Origin: DATHKG01 sp035489435
GTDB taxonomy: Bacteria > Bacteroidota > Bacteroidia > Chitinophagales > Chitinophagaceae
Reading direction: 5' to 3' (one strand)
DNA: 64,000 nucleotides
Assembly (NCBI GenBank): GCA_035489435.1
Contig: DATHKG010000020.1
The translations under genes and the position numbers were made by a program. Positions 43,420 to 51,062 of the stretch are shown here, piece by piece. The first letter of the stretch is position 1, and every line of letters starts with the position of its first letter. The notes under the pieces were generated by a model that was given only the letters and a program-made list of their open reading frames with translations, was not told where the DNA came from and ran no database searches.

Positions 43420-46032
43420 CTATTTAATCATACCTTTTATATCCTGCAGTTTCAACAAAGCTTCCACCGGTGTCAACCTATTGATATCAGTGTCTTCAAG
43501 CAACTTCCTGATCTGGTCAAATGTTTCACTATGGGCATCAAAGATGGAAAGCTGGATCTTTGGAGTCGATAGTTTTTTCACCTGTTCACCTATTGAAGAC
43601 TTTGCCCCACCCGGGTCAACATTTTTTTCTTCGAGCTGGGAAAGAATTTCATTTGCGCGGCTAATCAAAGCCGGGGGCATACCCGCCATTTTCGCCACAT
43701 GTATACCAAAGCTGTGTATGCTTCCACCCGGTGCAAGCTTTCGCAAAAAGATAATCTTGTTTCCGACTTCCTTATTTGTTACATGATAGTTCCTGACTCT
43801 TGGAAGTTTGTTTTCCAGTTCATTCAGCTCATGGTAGTGGGTGGCAAAAAGTGTTTTCGGTTTATGCTGGCTGTTATGAAGATATTCGGCTATGCTCCAG
43901 GCAATCGAAATACCATCGTAGGTACTGGTACCCCGGCCGATTTCATCAAGCAGCACAAGACTGGACGATGTAATATTGTTGATGATGCTGGCGGTTTCAT
44001 TCATCTCCACCATAAAAGTTGATTCACCACCACTCAGGTTATCATTCGCACCAACCCTTGTGAAAATTTTGTCAGTCAGTGGAATTCTTGCAGATGAGAC
44101 CGGTATAAAACTTCCCATATGGGTCATCAGGGTGAGTAGTGCAGTTTGCCTCAGTATGGCGCTTTTACCACTCATGTTCGGTCCCGTAAGTATTATGATC
44201 TGTTGGGCGTTTGAATCCAGCATTATGTCGTTCGGGATATACGATTCTCCTACAGGCAGGTTTCTTTCGATCACCGGGTGCCGGCTTTCAATCAGTTCAA
44301 GCTCCTGGCCTTCATGCAACACTGGTCTCTTATATTGAAACTGTAAGGCATTATTTGCAAAACAAGAGATACAATCTATGATCCCGAGAATATTACCATT
44401 CACCTGCATGGGTGAGATATAGTCCTGCAGTTCGAGCAATAGTTTTTCATACAGGTCGATCTCTATTGCCTGGATTTTGTCTTCTGCACCGGTAATCTGT
44501 TCTTCGTATTCTTTTAATTCCGGGGTAATATACCTTTCGGCGTTTGTGAGGGTCTGCTTTCTTGTCCAGGCATCCGGCACTTTCGATTTATGAGAATTGG
44601 TCACCTCCAGGAAATAACCAAACACATTATTGAAACCTATTTTTAGGGTAGTGATCCCCGTTAGTTCCGCTTCCTTTTGCTGAAGTGCCACCAGGTATTC
44701 TTTGCCACCTGTTGCAATTTTTCTCAGGTGGTCAAGATCTTCGTTAATCCCGGATCTTATTACCGCTCCCCGGGCCGCCGTGATCGGTGGATTTTCAGCG
44801 ATTTCCCGGGTAATTTTTTCAAGTATATAAACACAAGGATTTAATGCATCGCCCATTCTTTTCAGGTACTCACTCGAAGCGCCGGCACAGGCCTTTTTGA
44901 TTTCGGCGATATGCGTGAGTCCGCGTGCAATCTGCATTACTTCGCGGGGGTTGATCTTTTTCATCGGGATCTTGCTCACCAATCGTTCTACGTCCCCGGT
45001 CTGCCTGATATGCTGGGTCATCCCATTGCGAAGGGTAGGGTCCTTGATAAAATATTCAACAAGTTCCAGCCTCTCATTGATTTTGCGGCTGTCTTTTAAT
45101 GGCAGAACGATCCAGCGTTTCAGCAATCGTGCACCCATCGGGGAAACTGTATTGTCGAGAGTTTTAAGCAGTGTCTGCCCGTTCTCGCTACCGGTTCCAA
45201 GAAGTTCAAGATTACGGATCGTAAACTTGTCCATCCAGAGATAATCTTCCTGGTCCAGCCGCTGGATGGCCGTTATATGCTGCAGGTTTGGGTGTTCGGT
45301 ATCTTTCAGATAATGCAGAATCGCACCGGCGGCAGTAATTGCATCTCCCATTTCTTCGATGCCGAAGCCCTTAAGGGAATGGGTCTGGAAATGTTTTAAC
45401 AGGCTTTCCGTGGCATAACCACGGTCGAAAATCCAGCTTTCCAGCGTATAGGTATAAAAACGGGTTCCGAAAGTTTCTTTGAAATGTTTCTGGTAGCTGC
45501 GTTGAAAAATGACTTCAGCAGGTTTCAGGGTCTGGAGCAGTTTGTCCGCATATTCCTGGTTTCCTTCGGCAACAAAAAATTCTCCCGTTGAGATATCAAG
45601 GAAAGCGATGCCGAGATGGTCATCTTCAAAATGAATACTGGCCAGGAAGTTATTGCTGGTATGGTCAAGCAGTTTATCATTGGTGGCAACGCCCGGAGTC
45701 ACTAATTCGGTAACCCCTCTTTTTACTATCCCTTTTGCCAGTTTTGGATCTTCCAGCTGGTCACAAATGGCGACCCGGTAACCGGCTTTTACCAGTTTAT
45801 GCAGGTAGGTGTCAAGGGCATGATGCGGAAATCCCGCCAATTCACTGGATGAAGGCGAACCATTGTTCCTTTTAGTCAAAGTGATTCCAAGGATCTGGGA
45901 AGCAAGGATGGCATCCTCACCAAATGTTTCGTAAAAATCACCTACCCTGAACAACAGGATTGCATCCGGGTATTTCTGCTTAATTGCCCGGTGCTGCTGC
46001 ATAAGGGGGGTGTCTGCACTCGTCTTAGCCAT
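43420..46032 (-). CDS. mutS: DNA mismatch repair protein MutS
   Basis: The 870-residue mismatch sensor contains the Phe-x-Glu motif F33-Y-E35 in RVGDFYETFG. The connector, core and lever domains follow, and then the ABC-type ATPase with GPNMSGKSAI as Walker A and LVLLDEIGRGTSTYDG as Walker B/signature. It initiates repair at mispaired bases with MutL, which is not in the window. A short leader with a TATATTTG box (46038-46045) sits directly before its ATG. It ends next to repeat copy 5. Confidence 0.97.
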   Translation of the reverse strand: MAKTSADTPLMQQHRAIKQKYPDAILLFRVGDFYETFGEDAILASQILGITLTKRNNGSPSSSELAGFPHHALDTYLHKLVKAGYRVAICDQLEDPKLAKGIVKRGVTELVTPGVATNDKLLDHTSNNFLASIHFEDDHLGIAFLDISTGEFFVAEGNQEYADKLLQTLKPAEVIFQRSYQKHFKETFGTRFYTYTLESWIFDRGYATESLLKHFQTHSLKGFGIEEMGDAITAAGAILHYLKDTEHPNLQHITAIQRLDQEDYLWMDKFTIRNLELLGTGSENGQTLLKTLDNTVSPMGARLLKRWIVLPLKDSRKINERLELVEYFIKDPTLRNGMTQHIRQTGDVERLVSKIPMKKINPREVMQIARGLTHIAEIKKACAGASSEYLKRMGDALNPCVYILEKITREIAENPPITAARGAVIRSGINEDLDHLRKIATGGKEYLVALQQKEAELTGITTLKIGFNNVFGYFLEVTNSHKSKVPDAWTRKQTLTNAERYITPELKEYEEQITGAEDKIQAIEIDLYEKLLLELQDYISPMQVNGNILGIIDCISCFANNALQFQYKRPVLHEGQELELIESRHPVIERNLPVGESYIPNDIMLDSNAQQIIILTGPNMSGKSAILRQTALLTLMTHMGSFIPVSSARIPLTDKIFTRVGANDNLSGGESTFMVEMNETASIINNITSSSLVLLDEIGRGTSTYDGISIAWSIAEYLHNSQHKPKTLFATHYHELNELENKLPRVRNYHVTNKEVGNKIIFLRKLAPGGSIHSFGIHVAKMAGMPPALISRANEILSQLEEKNVDPGGAKSSIGEQVKKLSTPKIQLSIFDAHSETFDQIRKLLEDTDINRLTPVEALLKLQDIKGMIK

Positions 46033-46037
46033 AGGGG

Positions 46038-46045
46038 CAAATATA
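46038..46045 (-). promoter_or_regulatory. -7 promoter box for mutS
   Basis: The minus-strand sequence TATATTTG matches TAnnTTTG and ends 5 bp before the mutS ATG, implying a very short or absent leader. Confidence 0.6.
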
Positions 46046-46133
46046 AAATGAAATCAGGTCCGGAAAGCCTAAATCTAAGGGATGTGCATAGTATGTTAGT
46101 GGAGGAAAAATCGGTGAAATGGAGTATAAAAAA

Positions 46134-46180
46134 CGGGTTAAACCAAGAGATAATCACCGGTTAAACCAGGAGATAATCAA
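46134..46180. repeat. 23-24 bp tandem duplication upstream of mutS
   Basis: Two head-to-tail units, CGGGTTAAACCAAGAGATAA and CGGTTAAACCAGGAGATAAT, lie in the gap between mutS and the small membrane gene. Confidence 0.65.
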
Positions 46181-46226
46181 TAGGTATTTGGAAGCAGTAT
46201 TGGTTGGCGGCGTAAAAAATAGCCTT

Positions 46227-46364
46227 TTATATAAAACTTCTGATAACCCCTATTATAGCGAACACAAGCATAGTTAACAACTCAAAAGCAAAGTACAGCG
46301 CCCAGCCCCTGCGCATCCGCCTATTGGGTTTTTTACACAAATGGTCATTTGATGTCTTTTCCAT
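46227..46364 (-). CDS. small membrane protein of 45 residues
   Basis: The ATG at 46364 gives MEKTSNDHLCKKPNRRMRRG followed by a single hydrophobic helix of about 20 residues (ALYFAFELLTMLVFAIIGVI) and a short RSFI tail. The charged N-terminus precedes the helix, so it is a plausible N-in or N-out anchor. The longer frame (46421) is less likely, because an excellent TATATTTG promoter lies between the two starts, four bases before the chosen ATG. The role is unknown. Confidence 0.6.
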   Translation of the reverse strand: MEKTSNDHLCKKPNRRMRRGWALYFAFELLTMLVFAIIGVIRSFI

Positions 46365-46367
46365 AAC

Positions 46368-46375
46368 CAAATATA
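46368..46375 (-). promoter_or_regulatory. -7 promoter box for the 45-residue gene
   Basis: The plus-strand CAAATATA reads TATATTTG on the minus strand and sits three bases before the ATG at 46364. Confidence 0.55.
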
Positions 46376-46481
46376 AACCTTTTGCCGGACAATTTATCTG
46401 CCAGAGCCTTGATGGAAGCAAGGTTTAAACGTCTGAAAAACGGTATAAAAATATTGGTTTCCTGAAAGGTTTTTTAGGGTT

Positions 46482-46489
46482 TACCTTTG
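46482..46489 (+). promoter_or_regulatory. -7 promoter box for the TrmH-family gene
   Basis: TACCTTTG matches TAnnTTTG and lies only four bases before the ATG at 46494. Transcription would begin at or after that codon, so either the transcript is leaderless or translation begins at the next ATG (46509). Confidence 0.55.
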
Positions 46490-46493
46490 CGCG

Positions 46494-47045
46494 ATGCGTA
46501 AACTGACTATGGACGAGCTGAACCGCAAATCGGTGAGCCAGTTTAAGGATTCAGATAAAATTCCAATCGTAGTTGTAATGGATAATATCCGCAGCATGCA
46601 CAATGTGGGCAGTGTGTTCAGAACAGCAGATGCATTCCTGATCGAACGCATGTATTTGTGCGGATACACACCTCAACCGCCTCACCGGGATATCCAGAAA
46701 ACAGCTTTGGGGGCCACCGAAACGGTAAAATGGGATTATTTTGCAGAAACCGTTGAGGCAGTAACGCAGCTGAAATCGCTTGGTTATCTTGTATATGCGA
46801 TAGAGCAGGCGCATCAGAGTGTGCCGCTTCATTCGTTCAGTCCCGGCGGTGATCAGAAACTGGCTGTTGTATTCGGTAACGAGGTAACCGGGGTGGCTGA
46901 TGAGGTACTGGTACTCTGCCATGGTTGCCTGGAGATTCCACAGCTTGGAATGAAACATTCATTAAATATCTCGGTTGCCGCAGGGATTGTTTTGTGGGAG
47001 TTGGTGAGGAGCCGGTTAAGTATACCATTGGTTTCGGAAGGGTAG
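46494..47045 (+). CDS. SpoU/TrmH-family RNA 2'-O-methyltransferase
   Basis: The 183-residue protein has the SPOUT knot fold. Motif 1 is NIRSMHNVGSVFRTADAF, motif 2 is VFGNEVTGVADEVL, and motif 3 is LNISVAAGIVLWEL. It transfers a methyl group from SAM to a 2'-hydroxyl of tRNA or rRNA. The target cannot be assigned without the N-terminal domain that other members have. The start could be 46494 or 46509, given the promoter position. It opens a line trmH-ubiA-ruvX-def. Confidence 0.85.
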   Translation: MRKLTMDELNRKSVSQFKDSDKIPIVVVMDNIRSMHNVGSVFRTADAFLIERMYLCGYTPQPPHRDIQKTALGATETVKWDYFAETVEAVTQLKSLGYLVYAIEQAHQSVPLHSFSPGGDQKLAVVFGNEVTGVADEVLVLCHGCLEIPQLGMKHSLNISVAAGIVLWELVRSRLSIPLVSEG

Positions 47046-47074
47046 TAAGAACATAAGATTATGCAAACAATATT

Positions 47075-48010
47075 ATGCAAACAGTAAAAAATTATCTGAG
47101 TCTCGTAAAATTCTCACATACCATTTTTGCAATGCCATTTGCAATGATCGGGTTTGTACTTGCTTTACGTTATTATCCTTTTCATTCTGGAACAGCCGAT
47201 CCGGTCACCGGTTTCCCGGGGTTGGTATCCGGATCAGATAGCCTGTCTGCCAGCTATATAATTGTCAAACTGGTATTGGTAATTGCCTGTATGGTTTTCG
47301 CCCGTTCTGCAGCTATGGCTTTTAACCGATATCTCGATGCACATTTTGATGCACTTAATCCACGTACCGCTATCAGGGAAATCCCTGCCGGTATCATTTC
47401 ACATAGTTCAGCCCTCCGGTTTGTGATTTTTAATTGTATTGCTTTCGTGATCTGCACCTGGTTTATTAATAAAATCTGTTTTTTCTTATCGCCCATAGCA
47501 TTATTTGTAATCCTTTTTTATAGTTATACAAAAAGGTTCACACCGCTTTGTCACCTCGTACTTGGACTTGGCCTTTCGCTTGCGCCGATTGGTGCTTATC
47601 TCGCGGTAACGGGCGAATTCAGCCTATTACCAGTACTTTTTTCATTAACAGTGCTTTTCTGGGTCAGTGGATTTGATATCATCTACGCATTGCAGGATGT
47701 GGATTTTGACCGGTCACAACAACTCTATTCTATTCCCGCCTATTTTGGAAAAAAACGAGGGCTGCGGATTTCTGAATTGCTTCATTTGCTGAGTATCATA
47801 ACAGTTGTTTTCGCAGGGATTTATGCAGGCTTCGGTACCTGGTACTGGCTTGGGGTAGCAGTTTTTATATCTATGCTCGTTTACCAACACTCTATTGTTA
47901 AGCCGGAAGATCTCCGCAAAGTAAACCTCGCATTTATGACTGCCAATGGAATAGCCAGCGTGGTATTTGCCGTATTTGTTATCCTTGATCTTGTATTGAA
48001 TCAGGCTTAG
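47075..48010 (+). CDS. UbiA-family prenyltransferase (MqnP-like)
   Basis: The 311-residue membrane protein has about eight or nine helices. The first Asp-rich motif is NRYLDAHFDALNPRTAIREI, and the second is LQDVDFDRSQQLYSIPA. It attaches a polyprenyl chain to an aromatic acid. This subgroup is associated with menaquinone made by the futalosine pathway (MqnP) or with hydroxybenzoate prenylation. Bacteroidota use menaquinone, so MqnP is plausible, though MenA is an alternative. It lies 29 bp after the TrmH gene and 16 bp before ruvX. Confidence 0.85.
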   Translation: MQTVKNYLSLVKFSHTIFAMPFAMIGFVLALRYYPFHSGTADPVTGFPGLVSGSDSLSASYIIVKLVLVIACMVFARSAAMAFNRYLDAHFDALNPRTAIREIPAGIISHSSALRFVIFNCIAFVICTWFINKICFFLSPIALFVILFYSYTKRFTPLCHLVLGLGLSLAPIGAYLAVTGEFSLLPVLFSLTVLFWVSGFDIIYALQDVDFDRSQQLYSIPAYFGKKRGLRISELLHLLSIITVVFAGIYAGFGTWYWLGVAVFISMLVYQHSIVKPEDLRKVNLAFMTANGIASVVFAVFVILDLVLNQA

Positions 48011-48026
48011 CCTTTATCTTCACGGC

Positions 48027-48443
48027 ATGGCAAGAATTATTGCGATTGATTATGGACTAAAACGAACCGGCCTTGCTGTCACTGATCCTTTCCAGATCAT
48101 TGCCACAGGACTCACTACGATCGAATCACCGAGAATCATTAATTTTCTCAAAGACTATTTTTCAAAAGAACCGGTTGAACTTATCATTATCGGTGATCCC
48201 AGGAACTGGGATGATTCGGATACCCATGCAACTCCTTTGGTGAGAGAAGTGATTGTTAGATTGAAAAAGAAATTTCCAACTATCCCCGTAGAAACTGTTG
48301 ATGAACGTTACACATCCAAAATGGCTTCCCAGGCCATGATAGATATGGGCATGAAAAAAATGCAGCGCAGGAACAAAGCGCTGGTGGATGAAATTGCTGC
48401 CACGATTATGCTCCAGGAATATCTTCAGAAAAAAGGAGGCTAA
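48027..48443 (+). CDS. ruvX: Holliday junction resolvase-like RuvX (YqgF)
   Basis: The 138-residue RNase H-like nuclease is thought to process 16S rRNA precursors and/or Holliday junctions. Residue D7 in IIAIDYGLKRTGLAV is the first catalytic acid. The segment ETVDERYTSKMASQAM contains a conserved Glu and is typical. The C-terminal DEIAATIMLQEYLQ completes the fold. It is intact, but its last 197 nt are repeated, frameshifted, 1.6 kb downstream (49847-50042). Commonly it is followed by def, as in related genomes; here about 2.6 kb intervenes. Confidence 0.95.
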   Translation: MARIIAIDYGLKRTGLAVTDPFQIIATGLTTIESPRIINFLKDYFSKEPVELIIIGDPRNWDDSDTHATPLVREVIVRLKKKFPTIPVETVDERYTSKMASQAMIDMGMKKMQRRNKALVDEIAATIMLQEYLQKKGG

Positions 48444-48514
48444 AGAATTTTAGTTTCGTTTGTTGAAGACAAAATCGTTGTACATAAGTCTAACAGATCA
48501 ATATTAAGTCTTAG

Positions 48515-48778
48515 CAACCAGGTGTAAATTCTTATTGCAGTTTAAAGGGGAAGCAGAGGAAGGCCAAAAAGTTTACCAACGATCTATATGGTTCAACCAC
48601 TATTGCAGCTAGTCTGACCCGCTCTGCAATGATTGTCATAGATGTGTTGAAAGGAAAGAAAACTAATTTGCGTTCGGGTGAGCATCTTAATGTTGCCGGT
48701 ATGTCAAGCAGTCAACTAAATCACTTTTTGACTGGTTTAATAAGACAGGGTTTTAAAGGTAAAGTTAAAACTGATTAA
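48515..48778 (+). pseudogene. remnant open frame of a decayed accessory gene
   Basis: An 88-codon frame with no good start lies after a TAG. It reads GVNSYCSLKGKQRKAKKFTN, then LYGSTTIAASLTRSAMIVIDVL and onward to QGFKGKVKTD. The composition looks like coding sequence, and no frame continues upstream. It is probably the 3' part of a larger gene lost during the insertion, in the accessory insert between ruvX and def. The family is not recognised. Confidence 0.4.
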
Positions 48779-48782
48779 TCTT

Positions 48783-48980
48783 ATGTTATACATCATAGTT
48801 AGAGTGGCAAAGATCCTGGTAATTCTTTTGTTATGCTTGAGTTTATTTTTTTGGTTGGCGGCTCATGCAAGCGGGCATAAAATCCCGTCTAAAACAAACT
48901 GGTATTTTGGAGTAAGTGCAGTGCTACTGACGGGATTAGCCGTAACATTGCGCCGAAAAAGTGTCAAAATGAAATCTTGA
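48783..48980 (+). CDS. small membrane protein, possible immunity protein
   Basis: The 65-residue protein has two hydrophobic helices (about residues 7-28 and 43-58) separated by a short loop and a basic tail (RRKSVKMKS). It starts 4 bp after the previous remnant and is part of the accessory insert. Small two-helix proteins are often found beside polymorphic toxins or bacteriocins, but nothing in the sequence proves that role. Confidence 0.45.
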   Translation: MLYIIVRVAKILVILLLCLSLFFWLAAHASGHKIPSKTNWYFGVSAVLLTGLAVTLRRKSVKMKS

Positions 48981-49103
48981 CTACGAGAAAATATATATCG
49001 TTGATTTCTGATCCAACCCCTATATGGGTTTATCTCATACTCAGAAACACCTGGTGTGTGGACAACAACACGGTAGTTTCGCCTATAGGCTACAGCGATC
49101 AGT

Positions 49104-49259
49104 ATGACTACACCATGGATAGATGGAACTCTGTTGAAAAAATCTTTCGAAACTTTAATACAATTTGTTGGAGGTGAAGTTGCAGGGCGTGGCGCCTCTT
49201 ACAGAATCTTTTTTTATGGGCAAGGTGAAATAAATAGAAGAATTTTTCCCCAAAAATGA
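49104..49259 (+). pseudogene. C-terminal fragment of a possible polymorphic toxin
   Basis: A 51-codon frame from ATG 49104 reads MTTPWIDGTLLKKSFETLIQ and ends in YGQGEINRRIFPQK. Its TGA overlaps the ATG of the following lipoprotein (ATGA at 49256-49259), the arrangement expected of a toxin and its immunity gene. The GGEVAGRGASYR region resembles the C-terminal ends of RHS-type toxins from memory. No RHS core is present upstream, so this is a relic. Confidence 0.4.
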
Positions 49260-49663
49260 AAATGACAAATTTTAAAAAATTGCACTTCCTATTATGGATA
49301 TTGTGCTCCTGTGGTGCTAGCAGTGACTATTCAGAAGGCCTGAGCGGAGGATGGGAGTTTATTCGAGAGAGTGCAGACGGAAAGATCCTGTATCGAGGTA
49401 TCGATGATAGAAGTGTCCCATGTAAGATCCTAGCTTTCGATTATAATCGAGACTTCATAGTGGCTGCTCAGCGGCCAACGAAAGAATGTTTCAACGAAAA
49501 AGATACGATATATTATAAACAGGGTAAAAATGACATTTATTACTGGATAATATCACACCATCCCGATTCGATTTATGGGCCTCTTCTTCCCGGCGAATAT
49601 TATGTGTTACGGGGTATTTTAAAAGTTCCCGGCGAGTTGCGTCTTGATCTAAAAGTATTATAA
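49256..49663 (+). CDS. lipoprotein resembling an immunity protein (DUF3997-like)
   Basis: The 135-residue protein has a lipoprotein signal with lipobox LWILCSC (first lipidation Cys likely in ILCSCGASS). The mature part contains GGWEFIRESADGKILYRG, IYYWIISHHPDSIYGPLL and LDLKVL. The IYYWIISHHPDSIYGPL segment resembles DUF3997-type lipoproteins, which I associate with immunity to contact-dependent toxins. That link is from memory and needs a search. It overlaps the upstream fragment by 4 bp. Confidence 0.5.
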   Translation: MKMTNFKKLHFLLWILCSCGASSDYSEGLSGGWEFIRESADGKILYRGIDDRSVPCKILAFDYNRDFIVAAQRPTKECFNEKDTIYYKQGKNDIYYWIISHHPDSIYGPLLPGEYYVLRGILKVPGELRLDLKVL

Positions 49664-49846
49664 GTTTAAAATCGTCATATGCTTGACCTTCGATTTTTAA
49701 CTTACTGTGTGTGGTCACCCCTTTTATATAACGCTATTACCCTGCCATTTCCAGGCCTGTCTATGTTACGAATTAAATATCAACAGGGCTTGCCAACAAA
49801 CTGTCCCTTGTGGGACGATAAGACTTTTGTATATTGAAGGTCTCTA
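49664..49846. other. spacer between lipoprotein and ruvX fragment
   Basis: Nothing was recognised. CCCTTGTGGGACGATAAG near 49804 has weak potential to pair, but no terminator is evident. Confidence 0.5.
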
Positions 49847-50042
49847 GTGAGAGAAGTGATTGTTAGATTGAAAATGAAATTTCCAACCATCCCCGTAGAA
49901 ACCGTTGATGAACGTTACACATCCAAAATGGCTTCCCAGGCAATGATAGATATGGGAATGAAAAATGCAGCGCCGGAACAAAGCGCTGGTCGATGAAATT
50001 GCAGCTATCGATAGTGCTGCAGGAATATTTGCAGAAAAAAGG
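49847..50042 (+). pseudogene. second, frameshifted copy of the ruvX 3' end
   Basis: This stretch matches 48240-48436 of ruvX at about 90 percent by eye. Two indels (-2 at the A run near 49965, +1 near 50010) destroy the frame. Of the substitutions I could align, about eleven are synonymous and two are not (Lys to Met, Met to Val), which indicates long selection as a functional gene before the frame was lost. Its right end is directly before the DUF2442-XRE gene. Confidence 0.85.
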
Positions 50043-50059
50043 TTATCAGATCCGATGGG

Positions 50060-50587
50060 TTAAGATTTTATTTTTATCTCCAGTTTCTTGCGCAGACCAT
50101 ACGCAACAATTTTTTCCAGCGTGTGTAATTCAATACCGGCTTCATCGTTTTCAATACGGGAAATATAGCTGCGGGATGTTCCGCTGCGGGTCGCTAATTC
50201 CAATTGAGTCATACCTTCTTTTTCCCTGGCTGCTTTTATTTTAGCGCCGAGCGTATCAGGGGACAGCTTTATTTGTTCGACAGGAATACTGGCTTTATAC
50301 AAGGTATCCGCACCGATTTCAAAGGGCACTTTTATTTGCTTATCCTTAAACTGAATGCCCTGCTCAATATTATCCCACGAAAGCGTATGGTTGTTCAGTT
50401 TCACTTTATTGAAAACGGAAGATTTCAGCAATTTAGATACAGGGGATGATTTATCCTGCAACATAGCCGCAAAACTCTTTCTAAAATCAATTAACCTTGA
50501 TTCGCCATTGTTAAACACAACAGAAATTGTCAATCCCTCAATTGAATTGATTTGTAATATCCGTGGTATTTTGGCAATCTTTCTCAT
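50060..50587 (-). CDS. DUF2442 plus XRE-family HTH protein (antitoxin-like)
   Basis: The 175-residue protein has an N-terminal DUF2442-type domain (IPRILQINSIEGLTISVVFN and NHTLSWDNIEQGIQFKDKQI) and a C-terminal helix-turn-helix of XRE type (LGAKIKAAREKEGMTQLELA, RSGTSRSYISRIENDEAGI). The combination looks like an antitoxin that regulates its own operon. Its ATG overlaps the end of the DUF4160 gene by four bases, so translation is coupled. The pair is common in bacterial accessory genomes and is commonly suspected to be a toxin-antitoxin pair, but biochemical proof is not known to me. Confidence 0.82.
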   Translation of the reverse strand: MRKIAKIPRILQINSIEGLTISVVFNNGESRLIDFRKSFAAMLQDKSSPVSKLLKSSVFNKVKLNNHTLSWDNIEQGIQFKDKQIKVPFEIGADTLYKASIPVEQIKLSPDTLGAKIKAAREKEGMTQLELATRSGTSRSYISRIENDEAGIELHTLEKIVAYGLRKKLEIKIKS

Positions 50588-50823
50588 TTTTTCAAACCTG
50601 GGTTCAAAGCGTAAAATGTATATAGGGCTGCATCTTCATTTTCTTTCAGCCATTCAATAGCTTTCCTTAGTTGTTTTACCGGCAAACTACCTGCATAGAT
50701 TTCTCTTGTCTTTATTACCAGTAAGGCTTCAAATTCACTATACACCGCGTGTATATGTGGGGGAACATGATCGATACTATAGATATTTATCTTAATGCCT
50801 TCAAAAAAATCAATTGTTGGCAT
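50584..50823 (-). CDS. DUF4160 protein (toxin-like partner)
   Basis: The 79-residue protein carries the DUF4160 pattern: IDFFEGIKINIYSIDHVPPH, then IHAVYSEFEALLVIKTREIY and PVKQLRKAIEWLKENEDAAL. The conserved HVPPHIHA segment with several His is the family hallmark and may be an active or metal site. The first gene of the pair, it would be the toxin or partner to the DUF2442-XRE protein. No promoter box was identified. Confidence 0.82.
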   Translation of the reverse strand: MPTIDFFEGIKINIYSIDHVPPHIHAVYSEFEALLVIKTREIYAGSLPVKQLRKAIEWLKENEDAALYTFYALNPGLKK

Positions 50824-51029
50824 TCGTTCCAGATTACAAATGTACCTAATTAGGTACGAGTTTGAAAATTATTTTTACATCTCTTTTGTATTTTTTCAGG
50901 ATGCGGATATGCATGTGTATCATTGCCGTCCAAATTGGCCGAAAACGAAACATAAAACGTAAAAATTCATGGGCAAAAGTCCGTCAGAAGAATGCAGGTA
51001 ACCAACGCTGAATTCTCCTTGCGATGCAG

Positions 51030-51037
51030 TATTTTTG
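51030..51037 (+). promoter_or_regulatory. -7 promoter box for def
   Basis: TATTTTTG matches TAnnTTTG and is followed by CGG. It lies 26 bp before the def ATG, giving def its own promoter on the far side of the accessory insert. Confidence 0.6.
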
Positions 51038-51062
51038 CGGTTCTTAAACCGGAATTCCGCAT

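Noticed and set aside
48977..49177. A 66-residue protein in the ruvX insert
   Set aside because: It starts at TTG and ends within the better-supported 51-codon frame that overlaps the lipoprotein start.
48444..51062. A complete integrative element
   Set aside because: No integrase or recombinase gene is present in the insert, so only its remains or a non-autonomous event can be claimed.
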